Positions 1 to 8,839 of a stretch of DNA of 64,000 nt are shown piece after piece. The stretch comes from JAEUHO01 sp046350655 (lineage in GTDB: Bacteria > Planctomycetota > PLA2 > JAEUHO01). A model generated the notes under the pieces. That model worked only from the letters and a program-made list of their open reading frames with translations, searched no databases and had not been told where the DNA came from. Where the stretch lies: assembly GCA_046350655.1 (NCBI GenBank), contig JAXMAB010000009.1, positions 328,229 through 392,228 of the forward strand, in the 5' to 3' direction. The position numbers and the translations under genes were made by a program. The first letter of the stretch is position 1; each line of letters starts with the position of its first letter.

Positions 1-3000
1 CAGCTGACGGGCCGCATCGGCGCGAACGCGCTGCTGCTGATGCCCGCGGACGGCAGCCTCCGGCGGCTCGCCGGGACGCCGACGGTCGTGCACGCGCGCC
101 TCGACGGGCAGCGCCTGCTCGACGAGATCGCGCTCGAGGCCGGCATCACGCTGTTCGAGGCCCGCAAGGCCGCGGCCGCCCTCGTCGACGGGGGCGCGGC
201 GCGCGTCCCGACCGGCGAGGAGCTCGCCGCGGCGTCGGCCGCCCGCGAGGCCGCCGGCGACGTCCGCGCCGCGGCGGCCCTGCTGCGCCAGTGGCAGGCG
301 ACGGCGCCCGACGACCCGGCGCCCGTCGAGGCCGCGCTGGCGCTGGCCGGCCGCACCTCGAGCACGGAGGACGAGACGGTCGCGCTGCGCGCCCTCGGGC
401 ACCTCCACCTGCGGGCGAACCGCCCGGCGGAGGCCCACGAGGCCTTCGAGCAGCTCGCGAAGAAGCGGCCCGGCGACCGCGACGCGCTCGACGGCAAGCG
501 CCAGGCGGCGCGGGCCATGGGCGACCTCGACGAGTTCGCGCGCTCGACCCGCACCGTGGCGTCCGCCGACCTCGACGCCGACGACGCGCCCCACGCGGCC
601 GACATCCTCGGCGAGCTGCTCGCGCTCCGCCCCGACGACGTCGAGGCGCGGCTCCTGCGCACGAAGGCGCTGACGCGCGCCGGCCGGCGCGACGACGCCG
701 TCGTCGAGTTCGGGCACCTCGCGGACTCGCTGCCGAAGCGGTGCACCCGCCGGCTCGAGCGCGAGGCCGCGACGTACGCGCGGAGCACGCTCGCGCACCT
801 CGCCCCCGAGGAGACCGAGCTGCTGACGCGCTTCCAGCGCATGCTGGACGCGCCCGAGCGCAGCAAGCGCATCCTGACGATCACGGCCGCGCTGGCGGTG
901 GTGCTCGCGGGCGTGGGCTTCGTCCTGTGGCCCGCCTCGCCGGCCGCGCTCCTCACGGAGGCGCAGACGGCCGCCGAGAAGGGCGAGCTCTCGCGCGCCA
1001 TGGAGCTGCTCGAGCGCATCCAGACCGACCACGGCGACTCGCCGGAGGCCCGCGAGGCCTCCTCCCTGCGCCAGCGCTGGACGCCGACGACGCCCGCGCC
1101 GGGCACGTCGCCGGCCACGACGGCGAAGTCGACCGCGACGGTCCTGGCGGCGGCCGAGAAGGCCGCGGCGGCGTTCCCCCGCTGGCCGCGCACCGACGCC
1201 GTCGCCGAGACGGAGGCGCTGATCTCCGCCCTGCGCGGCAGCGGCGTGGACGGGCCCGCCGCCCGCCGGGTCGCGGCCGAGAAGGTCGGCAACGCGCTGC
1301 TCGAGGCCGTGACGACGCTGCGCCGCGACGCGCAGCTGCGCCGCGACGCGCTCGACGCGATCGCGAACCTCGCGCAGCACCCGGTCCAGAACGTCACCGT
1401 CCTCGGCGAGGCGCTCGAGCGCGCCCGCGCCGCGATGGACGCGTCGTGGTCGGCGCAGGCCTCCCGGGCCGGCGAGGCCGCGCGGCGGCTCACCGCGATG
1501 ATCGAGGGCGGCGCCGTCCCCACCACCCTCCCGGACGAGGTCCGCGGGCTCGAGGTGGACGTCGCGGCCGCGACCCGCGCCATCGGCAACCGCCTCGACG
1601 ACGTGAGCAAGCTCGCCCGCGAGCACCACCGCCTGCGCGTGCTCGACGTCTACGAGACCGCCCGCACGGACGGGGCGCGCCGCCTCGCCCGCGGCGACCT
1701 CGCCGCGGCGCGCGCCGAGCTCAACCGCCTGCGCGAGCTGGTCCTCGCGACCGAGAAGGACCCGTCGCTCCGCCCGCTCCTCGACGGCCTCGAGAAGCGC
1801 GGCGTGACCGAGTTCCTCGCGATGCGCGAGTCCATGGCGAAGTCCATCGACGAGGGCCTCGCGTCGGCCCTCGAGGCCGAGCGCACCGGCAACCTCGCCG
1901 GGGCGTCGGCCCAGTACGCCCGCCTCGTGCGCCAGTTCCCGCAGGTCCGCTTCGACGACGTGTTCACGATCCCCCTCCGCGTCGAGTGCGTCCCGCCCTC
2001 GGCGAAGGTCTCGGTGAACGGCAAGGCGGTCGACGGCGACGGCAGCGGCACCATGGTCGTCCGGTACGGCTGGGGCGCCTCCGCCACGCTCTCCGTGAGC
2101 GCCGAGGGCTACGAGCCCGCGTCCGTCGTCCTCGACACGTCCGCCGAGCGGCCCCGCGCCGACCTCGCGGTCCGCCTGATCCCGGCGCGCCGCTGGGCCG
2201 CCGCGCTGCCCGGCACCGTCGAGGCGCCGGTCTTCGCGAGCGCCGAGGGCGTCGTCGTCGCGACCCGCGCCGGCCGCCTCGAGTGCCGCGACGCGACGTC
2301 CGGCACCGTGCGCTGGACGGTCGAGACCCGCTGCGTCGAGGGCGTCCGCGGCCGCGCCGCGCTCGCCGGCGACCAGCTCCTCGTCCCGCTGCTCGACGGC
2401 CGCGTGGCGCGCATCGCGATGTCCACCGGCGGCGCGCTGCCGCCGTTCCAGCTGAAGGAGCGCCCCGTGGGCGACGCCGCGGCCAGCGGCAACCGCGTGG
2501 CGTTCGCGATGGACGCGTCCCTCGCCGTCTTCACCGACGGCGACAACCCGACGTACATCCCGCTCCCGGCCCCCACCACGGCGGGCGTCCTCTCGGCCCT
2601 GGGCGCGTTCTGGATCGGCGACGCGACCGGCGGCATCACGCGCGTCGACGCGTCGTCGCTGCTCGTGTGCACCGTGCGCCCGGGCGGCCGCACCGCCGTC
2701 GTCGGCCTCGCGAGCGACGCCCAGCGCGTGTACGCCCTCACCGAGGACGGCGCGCTGCACGCGGTCGGCGGCGCCGACCAGTCCGTCGCGTGGACCCGCC
2801 CGGGCCTCGGCGACGTGGTCGGCAACCCCGCCGTCGCGGCGGGCGTCGTCGCCGTCGCGGAGCGCAACGGGCGCGTCGTCCTCCTCAAGGTCGCCGACGG
2901 CTCGCCGAAGGGCGTCCGCGAGACGGGCTCCCCCGCCCGCGAGGGCCTCGTCGCGGCCGGCGACCGCGTGGTCGCGGCCCTGGCCGACGGCCGCCTCTGG

Positions 3001-3141
3001 GTCTACGACGCGGCGAAGGACGCGGTCATCGTGGACGCGCCGCTCGAGGGCACCGCCCGCATCGGCCCCGCCGTCACCGACAACGTCGTGATCGCGCCCG
3101 CCGCGGGGAACGGCATCGCCGCGCTCCCGCTGCCGAAGTAG
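1..3141 (+). CDS. TPR/PEGA/PQQ-propeller membrane protein (5' end outside window)
   Basis: The frame is open from base 1, so the gene starts upstream; the ATG at 40 looks internal because GRIGANALLLM before it reads as coding. The first 75 codons (GALLL-type beta segment, then LFEARKAAAALVDGG) resemble the end of a DUF4388/PATAN-like domain, a weak call. Alpha-helical TPR-like repeats follow to about base 860. One membrane segment lies at about 870-930 (ITAALAVVLAGVGFVLW). A second helical TPR/coiled region extends to about 1950. A PEGA-like beta domain (VECVPPSAKVSVNGKAV, then SAEGYEPASV) lies at about 1966-2170. A PQQ-type beta-propeller (ATSGTVRWTVET, ADGSPKGVRET) fills 2190-3138. The topology is cytoplasmic N-terminus and extracytoplasmic propeller. 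Its substrate is not inferable. Confidence 0.8.
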   Translation, partial: QLTGRIGANALLLMPADGSLRRLAGTPTVVHARLDGQRLLDEIALEAGITLFEARKAAAALVDGGAARVPTGEELAAASAAREAAGDVRAAAALLRQWQATAPDDPAPVEAALALAGRTSSTEDETVALRALGHLHLRANRPAEAHEAFEQLAKKRPGDRDALDGKRQAARAMGDLDEFARSTRTVASADLDADDAPHAADILGELLALRPDDVEARLLRTKALTRAGRRDDAVVEFGHLADSLPKRCTRRLEREAATYARSTLAHLAPEETELLTRFQRMLDAPERSKRILTITAALAVVLAGVGFVLWPASPAALLTEAQTAAEKGELSRAMELLERIQTDHGDSPEAREASSLRQRWTPTTPAPGTSPATTAKSTATVLAAAEKAAAAFPRWPRTDAVAETEALISALRGSGVDGPAARRVAAEKVGNALLEAVTTLRRDAQLRRDALDAIANLAQHPVQNVTVLGEALERARAAMDASWSAQASRAGEAARRLTAMIEGGAVPTTLPDEVRGLEVDVAAATRAIGNRLDDVSKLAREHHRLRVLDVYETARTDGARRLARGDLAAARAELNRLRELVLATEKDPSLRPLLDGLEKRGVTEFLAMRESMAKSIDEGLASALEAERTGNLAGASAQYARLVRQFPQVRFDDVFTIPLRVECVPPSAKVSVNGKAVDGDGSGTMVVRYGWGASATLSVSAEGYEPASVVLDTSAERPRADLAVRLIPARRWAAALPGTVEAPVFASAEGVVVATRAGRLECRDATSGTVRWTVETRCVEGVRGRAALAGDQLLVPLLDGRVARIAMSTGGALPPFQLKERPVGDAAASGNRVAFAMDASLAVFTDGDNPTYIPLPAPTTAGVLSALGAFWIGDATGGITRVDASSLLVCTVRPGGRTAVVGLASDAQRVYALTEDGALHAVGGADQSVAWTRPGLGDVVGNPAVAAGVVAVAERNGRVVLLKVADGSPKGVRETGSPAREGLVAAGDRVVAALADGRLWVYDAAKDAVIVDAPLEGTARIGPAVTDNVVIAPAAGNGIAALPLPK

Positions 3142-3222
3142 CGCGCCCCGCGCGACGCCCCCGTCGCCCTCCGGTCGCCCGCGCCCGTCGCGTGACGTCC
3201 CGGGCCGCGCGCCGCGGCCGCG

Positions 3223-4392
3223 TCACTCGACGACGAACAGGTCGTCGCGCACGCGGCCCTCGGCGAACGGCGTCGGCACGCCGAGCAGCCGGCCGATCGT
3301 GGGGCAGAGGTCGCGCGTGGCCCGCGGGGCGCGCGCGACCGCGCCCGCCCGCACGCCGGCCCCCTCCGCGACCAGGGCGACGGTCCGCTGCGACGCCGAC
3401 CCGTCGCCGCGCGAGAACCCGCCCGCGGCGTTCTGGGCCGCGTCGCGCCCGAGGTCGGCGACCACGATCAGCGTCGTCGTCGTCGCGAGCGCGGGGTCGG
3501 CCGCGATCTCCCGCCGCAGCCGGGCCAGCTCGGCGTCGTCGCGCTTGAGCACGTCCCAGTAGCCGTAGAGGTCCTTCATCGCCACGTCGGCCTGCCCGAG
3601 CCGCACCACCAGCAGGCGGGGGCGGAACACCTTCAGGACCGCGAGGCCCGCCCGCAGCGCGCGCGCGTCGAGGCCCGCGGGGCCCGAGAGGCCCGTCGCG
3701 CGCCGGTCCACCTCCTCGAGCAACGCGCGCTCGAGGCGGCGCTCCTCGGCCGCGGCGGCCGCCGGCACCGCCGGCGCGCCGCGCCGCGCGGCGGCGGTGG
3801 CGTCGCGCATCGCGTCGAGGAGGGCCAACGCGCGCGCCGGCGTCGGGTTGGGCCGCCCGAACCGCGCGAAGAGCCCCTTCATGGGCTCGCCGAACGGGCC
3901 GTCCCCCACCGCGACCGACGGCGCCGCCGCGGCGCCGAAGTCCGCGTGGCCGCTCGCCGCGAGGTCGAGGGCCTCGCCGTCGGCGTACGACGCGAACCAC
4001 ACCGCGCGCGGGTCCGGCGTCCCCTTGCGGGCGTACTCGAGGACCGTGGGCCACGACGGGCGCGTCGGGTTCGGCGTCGTCGCGGGCACGTCGCGGCCGG
4101 TGAGGATCGCCTCCGTCGCGTCGACGGGGTCGGCGCCCCCCGCCTCCCAGCCGTCGCTCACGACCCCCGCGCGGCCGATCTCGCGCACGGTGGGCATCAG
4201 GTCCGGGCGGCCGAGCATCTCCTCGGTGCGCACGCCGCCGCCCAGCACGACGAGCACGACGTGCTCGGGTCGCGCGCGGGCCGGCGCGGCCGCGGCCTCG
4301 CCGCGACCCGGCGCGCCGCCGACCCGCGCGGCGACGAGGGCCGCGAGGCCCGCGGCGAGGGCGACGGCGCGGAGGGGCGGGCGGCGGCTCAT
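3223..4392 (-). CDS. Exported alkaline-phosphatase/sulfatase-superfamily protein
   Basis: This is a 389-residue protein with an N-terminal signal sequence (RRPPLRAVALAAGLAALVAA). The fold is recognisable from the opening strand EHVVLVVLGGGVRTEEM, the target loop PTVREIGRAGVV, TPNPTRPSWPTVLEYARK, and the late strand TTLIVVADLGRD, which sits where the superfamily keeps its C-terminal metal ligands. The usual sulfatase C/S-x-P-x-R formylglycine motif is absent, so it is more like the DUF1501/phosphopentomutase-like branch than a classical sulfatase. The start ATG at 4392 overlaps the stop of the cytochrome-domain gene (ATGA), which implies translational coupling. It is the last gene of a four-gene minus-strand set. 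Metal binding and substrate are unknown. Confidence 0.7.
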   Translation of the reverse strand: MSRRPPLRAVALAAGLAALVAARVGGAPGRGEAAAAPARARPEHVVLVVLGGGVRTEEMLGRPDLMPTVREIGRAGVVSDGWEAGGADPVDATEAILTGRDVPATTPNPTRPSWPTVLEYARKGTPDPRAVWFASYADGEALDLAASGHADFGAAAAPSVAVGDGPFGEPMKGLFARFGRPNPTPARALALLDAMRDATAAARRGAPAVPAAAAAEERRLERALLEEVDRRATGLSGPAGLDARALRAGLAVLKVFRPRLLVVRLGQADVAMKDLYGYWDVLKRDDAELARLRREIAADPALATTTTLIVVADLGRDAAQNAAGGFSRGDGSASQRTVALVAEGAGVRAGAVARAPRATRDLCPTIGRLLGVPTPFAEGRVRDDLFVVE

Positions 4393-6275
4393 CGCGACGC
4401 GTACTCCGCGCTGGTGAGGAGCGCCCGCAGCACGAGGTGCGGGCCGCCCGCGGGGTCGAGGAGCGCGGCGCGGTAGACCTTCGCCTCCTCGGCGGTCGGC
4501 GCGCGGCCGAGCGTGCGCAGGAAGCGGTCGGCGAGCCACGCCTCGGGCTGCGGCAGGTCGACCAGCAGCGGCAACGGCACCTCGCCGCTGTCGAGGAGCG
4601 CCGTCACGACGACCGCGCGTCCCGCCCCGCTCCCGGGGAGCACCGCGCTCGCGCGGGCGAGCGCGGCGGCCTCGCCCGTCGTCGGCCGGCGCCCGAGGAG
4701 GTCGGCGAACGCCGCGCGGACGAACCCGAGGTCGGTCGCCGGCCGTCGGGCCTCGCGTGCCCCCGCCCACGCCTCCGACCCCACGAGCGCCTTCGCGAGC
4801 GTGACGGTGTCGTCGCCCGAGCGCGCATCCGGGAGCGCCGCCGCGTCGGCCTCGGCGAGGAAGCGGCGCGCGAACCGCCGCGCGGCGACGGTCGCGAACG
4901 CCTGGCCCGAGAGCATCCCCGCGAGCGCCGTGGGGTCGCGCCCGACGTGGAGGTCGTCGGGCCCCACCGCGCGCTCGAAGAGCCGCGTCGCGACCGCGCG
5001 GGCGAGGGCCTCGCCCGGCGGGTGCGCGCGGAGGAACGCCGGGTCCAGCGCGAGCGCGGCCTCGGCCTGCGCCGGCGTCAGCTCGCCCGCGGCCAGGCGG
5101 AACGGCAGCTCGTGGACCGCGGGCGAGAGCGGCTCGGCGTCCCCCACGAGGCCGAGACGGTACGCGGCGTCCTCGACCCACGCGCGCCCGGCCTCGAGGG
5201 TCGCGAGGAGGATCGTCGCGACCTCGCGGGCGGGCTTCTTCGCGTGGAGCAGCGCCTCGGGCGGCGTCGGCGGCCGGCCGAGGACGTCGCCGTAGACCGA
5301 CCGGACGCGGCGGAGCGCGGCCGCGTCGAGCGCCGCGAGGCCCGAGGGCTCGACGGCGTCCGGCGTCGTCGGCCCGGTGCGCTCGAGCACCTCGAGCACC
5401 ACCGGCTTCGCGCCGCTCCACACCTTCCCGTCGAACACGCGGAGCCGCAGCACGTACGTCCCGCCGAGGTCGGGGCGCAGGCCGGTCGTCTTCTCGCTCC
5501 GCTCCGTCAGGACCGCCTTCGAGCCCGGCGGCCGCGCGAAGAGCTCCCACCGGTAGACGAGCGGGTCGTCGTCGCGGTCGTACGACGCGCCGCCGTCGAA
5601 CCGCGCCTCGACGCCGGGCTCGCCGCGCCGGTCCTTGCCCGGCTCGGGCTCCGGCGGGAGGTTCCGCACCGTCGCGCCCGCCGCGAAGTCGAGCAGCACG
5701 TCGTAGCCGTCGTCGTCGGTCCGGAAGAAGACGCCGCCGGCGTGCGGCAGGCCGCCCTCGGCCTCGTCGACGAGCTTCAGCAGGAACCGGCTGCGCCACG
5801 GCGCCTCGGGGTCGAGCAGCCGGCGGATCGACGCCAGCTCCGCCTCGCGGCGCGCGAGGTCGGCGCGTTTCTCGGGCTGCGGCACGCCCAGCCGGAACGC
5901 GCCCGCGCCCGCGGCGCGGTGGCACGACGCGCACTTCGCGTCGAGCACCGGCGCGACGTTCACGACGTAGAACCCGAGGTCGGCCTCCGGCGCCGCGATC
6001 GGCGGATCGCCGGCGCGGCCGACCTGCGCGAGCGCGCCGAGGAGGACCGCCGCCGCGGCGGCGAGCGTCGCCCGGGCGCGGCGGCGCGCGGGCCGGAGCC
6101 CGGGCCGATGGTGCCCGTCGCGAGCCCGGCGAGACCGAGGCGAGGCGGGCAAGCGCAGCCGGGAACGCCCGGAGGCGGGTTCCTGACCCCTCTTCAGGGG
6201 CGTCGACGGGCTTCCCGGCGAGCAGGCCCGCCGCAGCGAGAGGATCGCCGGGCGCAGCAGGGAGGCCGTCGGCAT
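4389..6275 (-). CDS. Secreted c-type cytochrome-domain protein with PKD-like domain
   Basis: About 628 residues. A CxxCH heme motif (CASCH) lies near residues 115-119, preceded by VAPVLDAKCASCH, the typical planctomycete cytochrome-C domain opening. A PKD/cadherin-like beta domain (RFDGGASYDRDDDPLVYRWEL ... YVLRLRVFDGKVW) follows, then a long helical C-terminal region with DUF1549/DUF1800-like LGRPPT/LGRRPT repeats. The start is uncertain. ATG 6275 gives an Arg/Pro-rich stretch of about 65 residues before the hydrophobic segment (ATLAAAAAVLLGALAQ), which is unusually long for a signal peptide. TTG 6284 is an alternative, as is an internal non-ATG start. The stop overlaps the next gene's ATG. 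Confidence 0.65.
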   Translation of the reverse strand: MPTASLLRPAILSLRRACSPGSPSTPLKRGQEPASGRSRLRLPASPRSRRARDGHHRPGLRPARRRARATLAAAAAVLLGALAQVGRAGDPPIAAPEADLGFYVVNVAPVLDAKCASCHRAAGAGAFRLGVPQPEKRADLARREAELASIRRLLDPEAPWRSRFLLKLVDEAEGGLPHAGGVFFRTDDDGYDVLLDFAAGATVRNLPPEPEPGKDRRGEPGVEARFDGGASYDRDDDPLVYRWELFARPPGSKAVLTERSEKTTGLRPDLGGTYVLRLRVFDGKVWSGAKPVVLEVLERTGPTTPDAVEPSGLAALDAAALRRVRSVYGDVLGRPPTPPEALLHAKKPAREVATILLATLEAGRAWVEDAAYRLGLVGDAEPLSPAVHELPFRLAAGELTPAQAEAALALDPAFLRAHPPGEALARAVATRLFERAVGPDDLHVGRDPTALAGMLSGQAFATVAARRFARRFLAEADAAALPDARSGDDTVTLAKALVGSEAWAGAREARRPATDLGFVRAAFADLLGRRPTTGEAAALARASAVLPGSGAGRAVVVTALLDSGEVPLPLLVDLPQPEAWLADRFLRTLGRAPTAEEAKVYRAALLDPAGGPHLVLRALLTSAEYASR

Positions 6276-6288
6276 GGGCTCCAAAGGG

Positions 6289-7152
6289 TCAGGCGTCCCG
6301 GCGGGCGAGCCGCATCGCGGCGAGGACCGGGCGCAGGAGCCGCGCGAGCGCGCCGCCGCACGCGACCTCGTCGAGCGAGAGCACGACCATGCCCATCACG
6401 CCCGCGCCGAAGAGCGCGCCGCCGAGCATCACGCTCCACTGGAACGGGCTGCCGAACGACCGCGTGAGCCACCAGCCGCCGACGTCGAGCACGATCCCGG
6501 CGAACGCGGTCAGCGGCAGCAGGACCGCCACCGGCCCGCGCCACCGCGTCCCCGTGAAGACCCACCCGACGAGCGCCGCGAGCACCGCGAACCCGAACAG
6601 GTGGTTGTGCGTCGTCGTCGTCAGTTCGGCGAGCGGCATCCCGGCGCCGCGCGCCGTCGAGGGCAGCACGTCCTCGTACGTCTCGAAGGGCAGGTCGGCC
6701 TTCACCCGCGCCAGGCCGCCCTCGTCCACGCCGCGCGCGTGGCAGCCGCCGCACGTCTTGGCGCCCGTCAGCACCGGCGCGACCTCGGCCCACCGCGCCC
6801 GCGGCGCGCCGGCCTCGACCCAGCCGAGGAGGAGCCGGTGCGCGGCGACGCGGTCGTCCTCGGTCTCGCCGAGGAACGTGTACATGCGCCGCGGGTCGGT
6901 CTCGGCGCGCGCCGGGTCGAGCGCGAGATGCAGCCGCGACTTCAGCGGGTCGCCGTGATAGCGGACGAGCACCGCGTCGGGCCCGGGCAGCGAGCCGCCG
7001 CCGGCCGTCACGATCAGCTGGAGCTGCGCGGCGCCGTAGAACGCGAGCAGCAGCGTCAGGAACGCGCCGAGCACCAGCCGCCGCGGCCCCGGCAGGGCCG
7101 CGAGGCCCTCCGCGGACGCACGGGACGGCTCGGACGGGGACGCGTCGCTCAT
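6289..7152 (-). CDS. Multi-pass membrane c-type cytochrome-like protein
   Basis: 287 residues. There is one N-terminal membrane segment (LVLGAFLTLLLAFYGAAQL) and then a periplasmic part with one heme-binding CGGCH (C134, C137, H138). Three C-terminal membrane segments follow: HLFGFAVLAALVGWVF, VAVLLPLTAFAGIVLDVGG and SVMLGGALFGAGVMGMVVL. His residues in THNHLFGF could contribute to heme ligation. An electron-transfer role is inferred from the motif and from the neighbouring CxxCH protein. The ATG start at 7152 overlaps the stop of the TPR gene upstream (ATGA), and 13 bases separate its stop from the next gene's ATG. Confidence 0.65.
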   Translation of the reverse strand: MSDASPSEPSRASAEGLAALPGPRRLVLGAFLTLLLAFYGAAQLQLIVTAGGGSLPGPDAVLVRYHGDPLKSRLHLALDPARAETDPRRMYTFLGETEDDRVAAHRLLLGWVEAGAPRARWAEVAPVLTGAKTCGGCHARGVDEGGLARVKADLPFETYEDVLPSTARGAGMPLAELTTTTHNHLFGFAVLAALVGWVFTGTRWRGPVAVLLPLTAFAGIVLDVGGWWLTRSFGSPFQWSVMLGGALFGAGVMGMVVLSLDEVACGGALARLLRPVLAAMRLARRDA

Positions 7153-7472
7153 GGGGCTTCCTCGAGGCGCAGCCGCTCGGCTTCGAGGGCCTCGACGAGC
7201 TGGCGGTGTCGGTGCGCGGTCGCGTTCGCGACCCCGGCGTCGAGGGCGGCGCGCGCGCCCCCCACGTCGCCGAGCGCCGCGCGCGCCTGCGCGAGGGTCA
7301 GGCAGGCGGCCCCCTTGTCGCCCGCGAACCGGTCGCAGTAGAGCGACAGCTCGCGGGCCGCGTCCTCCGGCCGTCCCGCGGCGAGGTACTCCTGCCCGAG
7401 CAGGTAGTGCCCGAGCAGGTCCGCCGGGTCGGCGGCCACCAGGGCCTCGAGGGTCGCGAGACGTTCCGACAT
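7149..7472 (-). CDS. Small TPR protein
   Basis: 107 residues with no signal peptide. It carries two TPR-like helical hairpins: LLGHYLLGQEYLAAGRPEDAARELSLY with CLTLAQARAALGDVGGARAALDAG, then a charged C-terminal helix. This is the first gene of the minus-strand cytochrome set and is coupled by ATGA to the membrane cytochrome gene. A TATCCT box (-10-like) lies about 10 bases upstream of ATG 7472. It is probably an adaptor or assembly factor, by inference only. Confidence 0.7.
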   Translation of the reverse strand: MSERLATLEALVAADPADLLGHYLLGQEYLAAGRPEDAARELSLYCDRFAGDKGAACLTLAQARAALGDVGGARAALDAGVANATAHRHRQLVEALEAERLRLEEAP

Positions 7473-7728
7473 CGTGGCCGGGAGGATACCCGCTCCCCCC
7501 CGAGCCCGGCACGGGCCACGGCGCACGGGCGGCCGGGAACGCGACGACGGCATCGGACGGACGGGCTCCGCGCGGCGGCCGGCCCCCGCCGGTCCGTCAC
7601 GGAGACGCAGAGGCAGGCGCCCGCGGAACGGATACCGCCCGCGGCCGGGCGGCCCGTCCGCGCGCGCCGCCGGCGGGACCGCGCCCCGCGGGGCGCACGG
7701 CGCCGCGCGGCGGGCGGTCGAGGGTCCG

Positions 7729-7765
7729 GGACCGCGAGGCCCGGCGCGCGCCGGGCCTCGCGTCC
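7729..7765. repeat. Near-perfect inverted repeat after sucD (dispersed GGGCCTCGCG family)
   Basis: The arms GGACCGCGAGGCCCGGCG and CGCCGGGCCTCGCGTCC are reverse complements apart from one bulged base. The repeat lies 21 bases past the sucD stop on the minus strand. It could act as a terminator stem, but there is no T-tract. The arms belong to a repeat family seen at many other places in the window. Confidence 0.7.
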
Positions 7766-7786
7766 GGGAGGACCTCCGCCGTCCCG

Positions 7787-8839
7787 TCAGCGCTTCTTGG
7801 CCTTCGCGACCGGCTTCTTCGCCGGCGCCGCCTTCGCGGCCGGCGGCTTCGCGGGGGCCTTCTTCGCGGGTGCGGGCTTCGCCGCCGCCTTCTTCGCCGG
7901 CGCGGGCTTCGCGGCCGCCTTCTTCGCGGGGGCCGGCTTCGCGACGACGACGGACGTCTTCTTGCCCTTCTTCGCGATCGCCGCCGCCATGGTGGCGCCC
8001 ATGTCGGCCGGGCTGTCCGCGACGAGGATGCCGGCCGCGCGGAGCGCCGCCTTCTTCTCGGCCGCCGTGCCCTTGCCGCCGCTGATGATCGCGCCGGCGT
8101 GGCCCATACGACGGCCCGGGGGCGCCGTCGCGCCGGCGATGAAGCCGGCGACGGGCTTCTTGACCTCGGCCTTCACGTAGGCCGCCGCCTCCTCCTCCGC
8201 CGTGCCGCCGATCTCGCCGATCATCATGATCGCTTCGGTGCCCGGGTCGGCGTTGAAGAGCTTCAGCGTGTCGAGGAACGTGGTCCCGATCACGGGGTCG
8301 CCGCCGATGCCGACGCACGTGCTCTGGCCGAGCCCGCGGTTCGAGAGCTGCCAGACCGCCTCGTACGTCAGCGTGCCCGAGCGCGAGACGAGGCCGACCT
8401 TGCCGGGCTTGTGGATGTAGCCCGGCATGATGCCGACCTTGCACGCGCCCGGCGTGATGACGCCGGGGCAGTTCGGGCCGATCAGGCGCGCGCCCGCGCG
8501 CGTGACCGCCTCCTTCATCCGCACCTCGTCGAGGGCCGGGATGCCCTCGGTGATGCAGACGATGAGCGGGATGCCGGCCTCGGCGGCCTCGACGACGGCG
8601 TCCGCCGCGAAGGGCGGCGGGACGAAGATCATCGTGGCGTTCGCCTGCGTGGCCGCGACGGCGTCGGCGACGGTGTCGAACACCGGGATGCCCTGGACGT
8701 CCGAGCCGCCGCGACCGGGCGTGACGCCGCCGACGAGCTTCGTGCCGTACTCGCGGCAGGCGAGGGAGTGGCGCGTGCCGGCGTCGCCGGTGATGCCCTG
8801 GCAGAGGAGACGGGTCTGCTTGCCGACGAGGATGCTCAC
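7787..8839 (-). CDS. sucD: Succinyl-CoA ligase subunit alpha with Lys/Ala/Pro-rich tail
   Basis: SucD forms succinyl phosphate and then succinyl-CoA, or runs the reverse reaction in the TCA cycle, together with SucC. The CoA-binding Rossmann part is at residues 1-125 (LLCQGITGDAGTRHS, GPNCPGVITPG). The phosphohistidine is H247 in GHAGAIISGGKGTA. The enzyme core ends near residue 292, the usual family length. A further 58 residues made of KPAPAKKAAA-type units (three near-copies at 301-330) end in KAKKR, a histone-H1-like basic tail unusual for SucD. The GTG start at 8839 overlaps the sucC stop (GTGA) and gives the conserved N-terminus SILVGKQTRLL. Confidence 0.96.
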   Translation of the reverse strand: MSILVGKQTRLLCQGITGDAGTRHSLACREYGTKLVGGVTPGRGGSDVQGIPVFDTVADAVAATQANATMIFVPPPFAADAVVEAAEAGIPLIVCITEGIPALDEVRMKEAVTRAGARLIGPNCPGVITPGACKVGIMPGYIHKPGKVGLVSRSGTLTYEAVWQLSNRGLGQSTCVGIGGDPVIGTTFLDTLKLFNADPGTEAIMMIGEIGGTAEEEAAAYVKAEVKKPVAGFIAGATAPPGRRMGHAGAIISGGKGTAAEKKAALRAAGILVADSPADMGATMAAAIAKKGKKTSVVVAKPAPAKKAAAKPAPAKKAAAKPAPAKKAPAKPPAAKAAPAKKPVAKAKKR

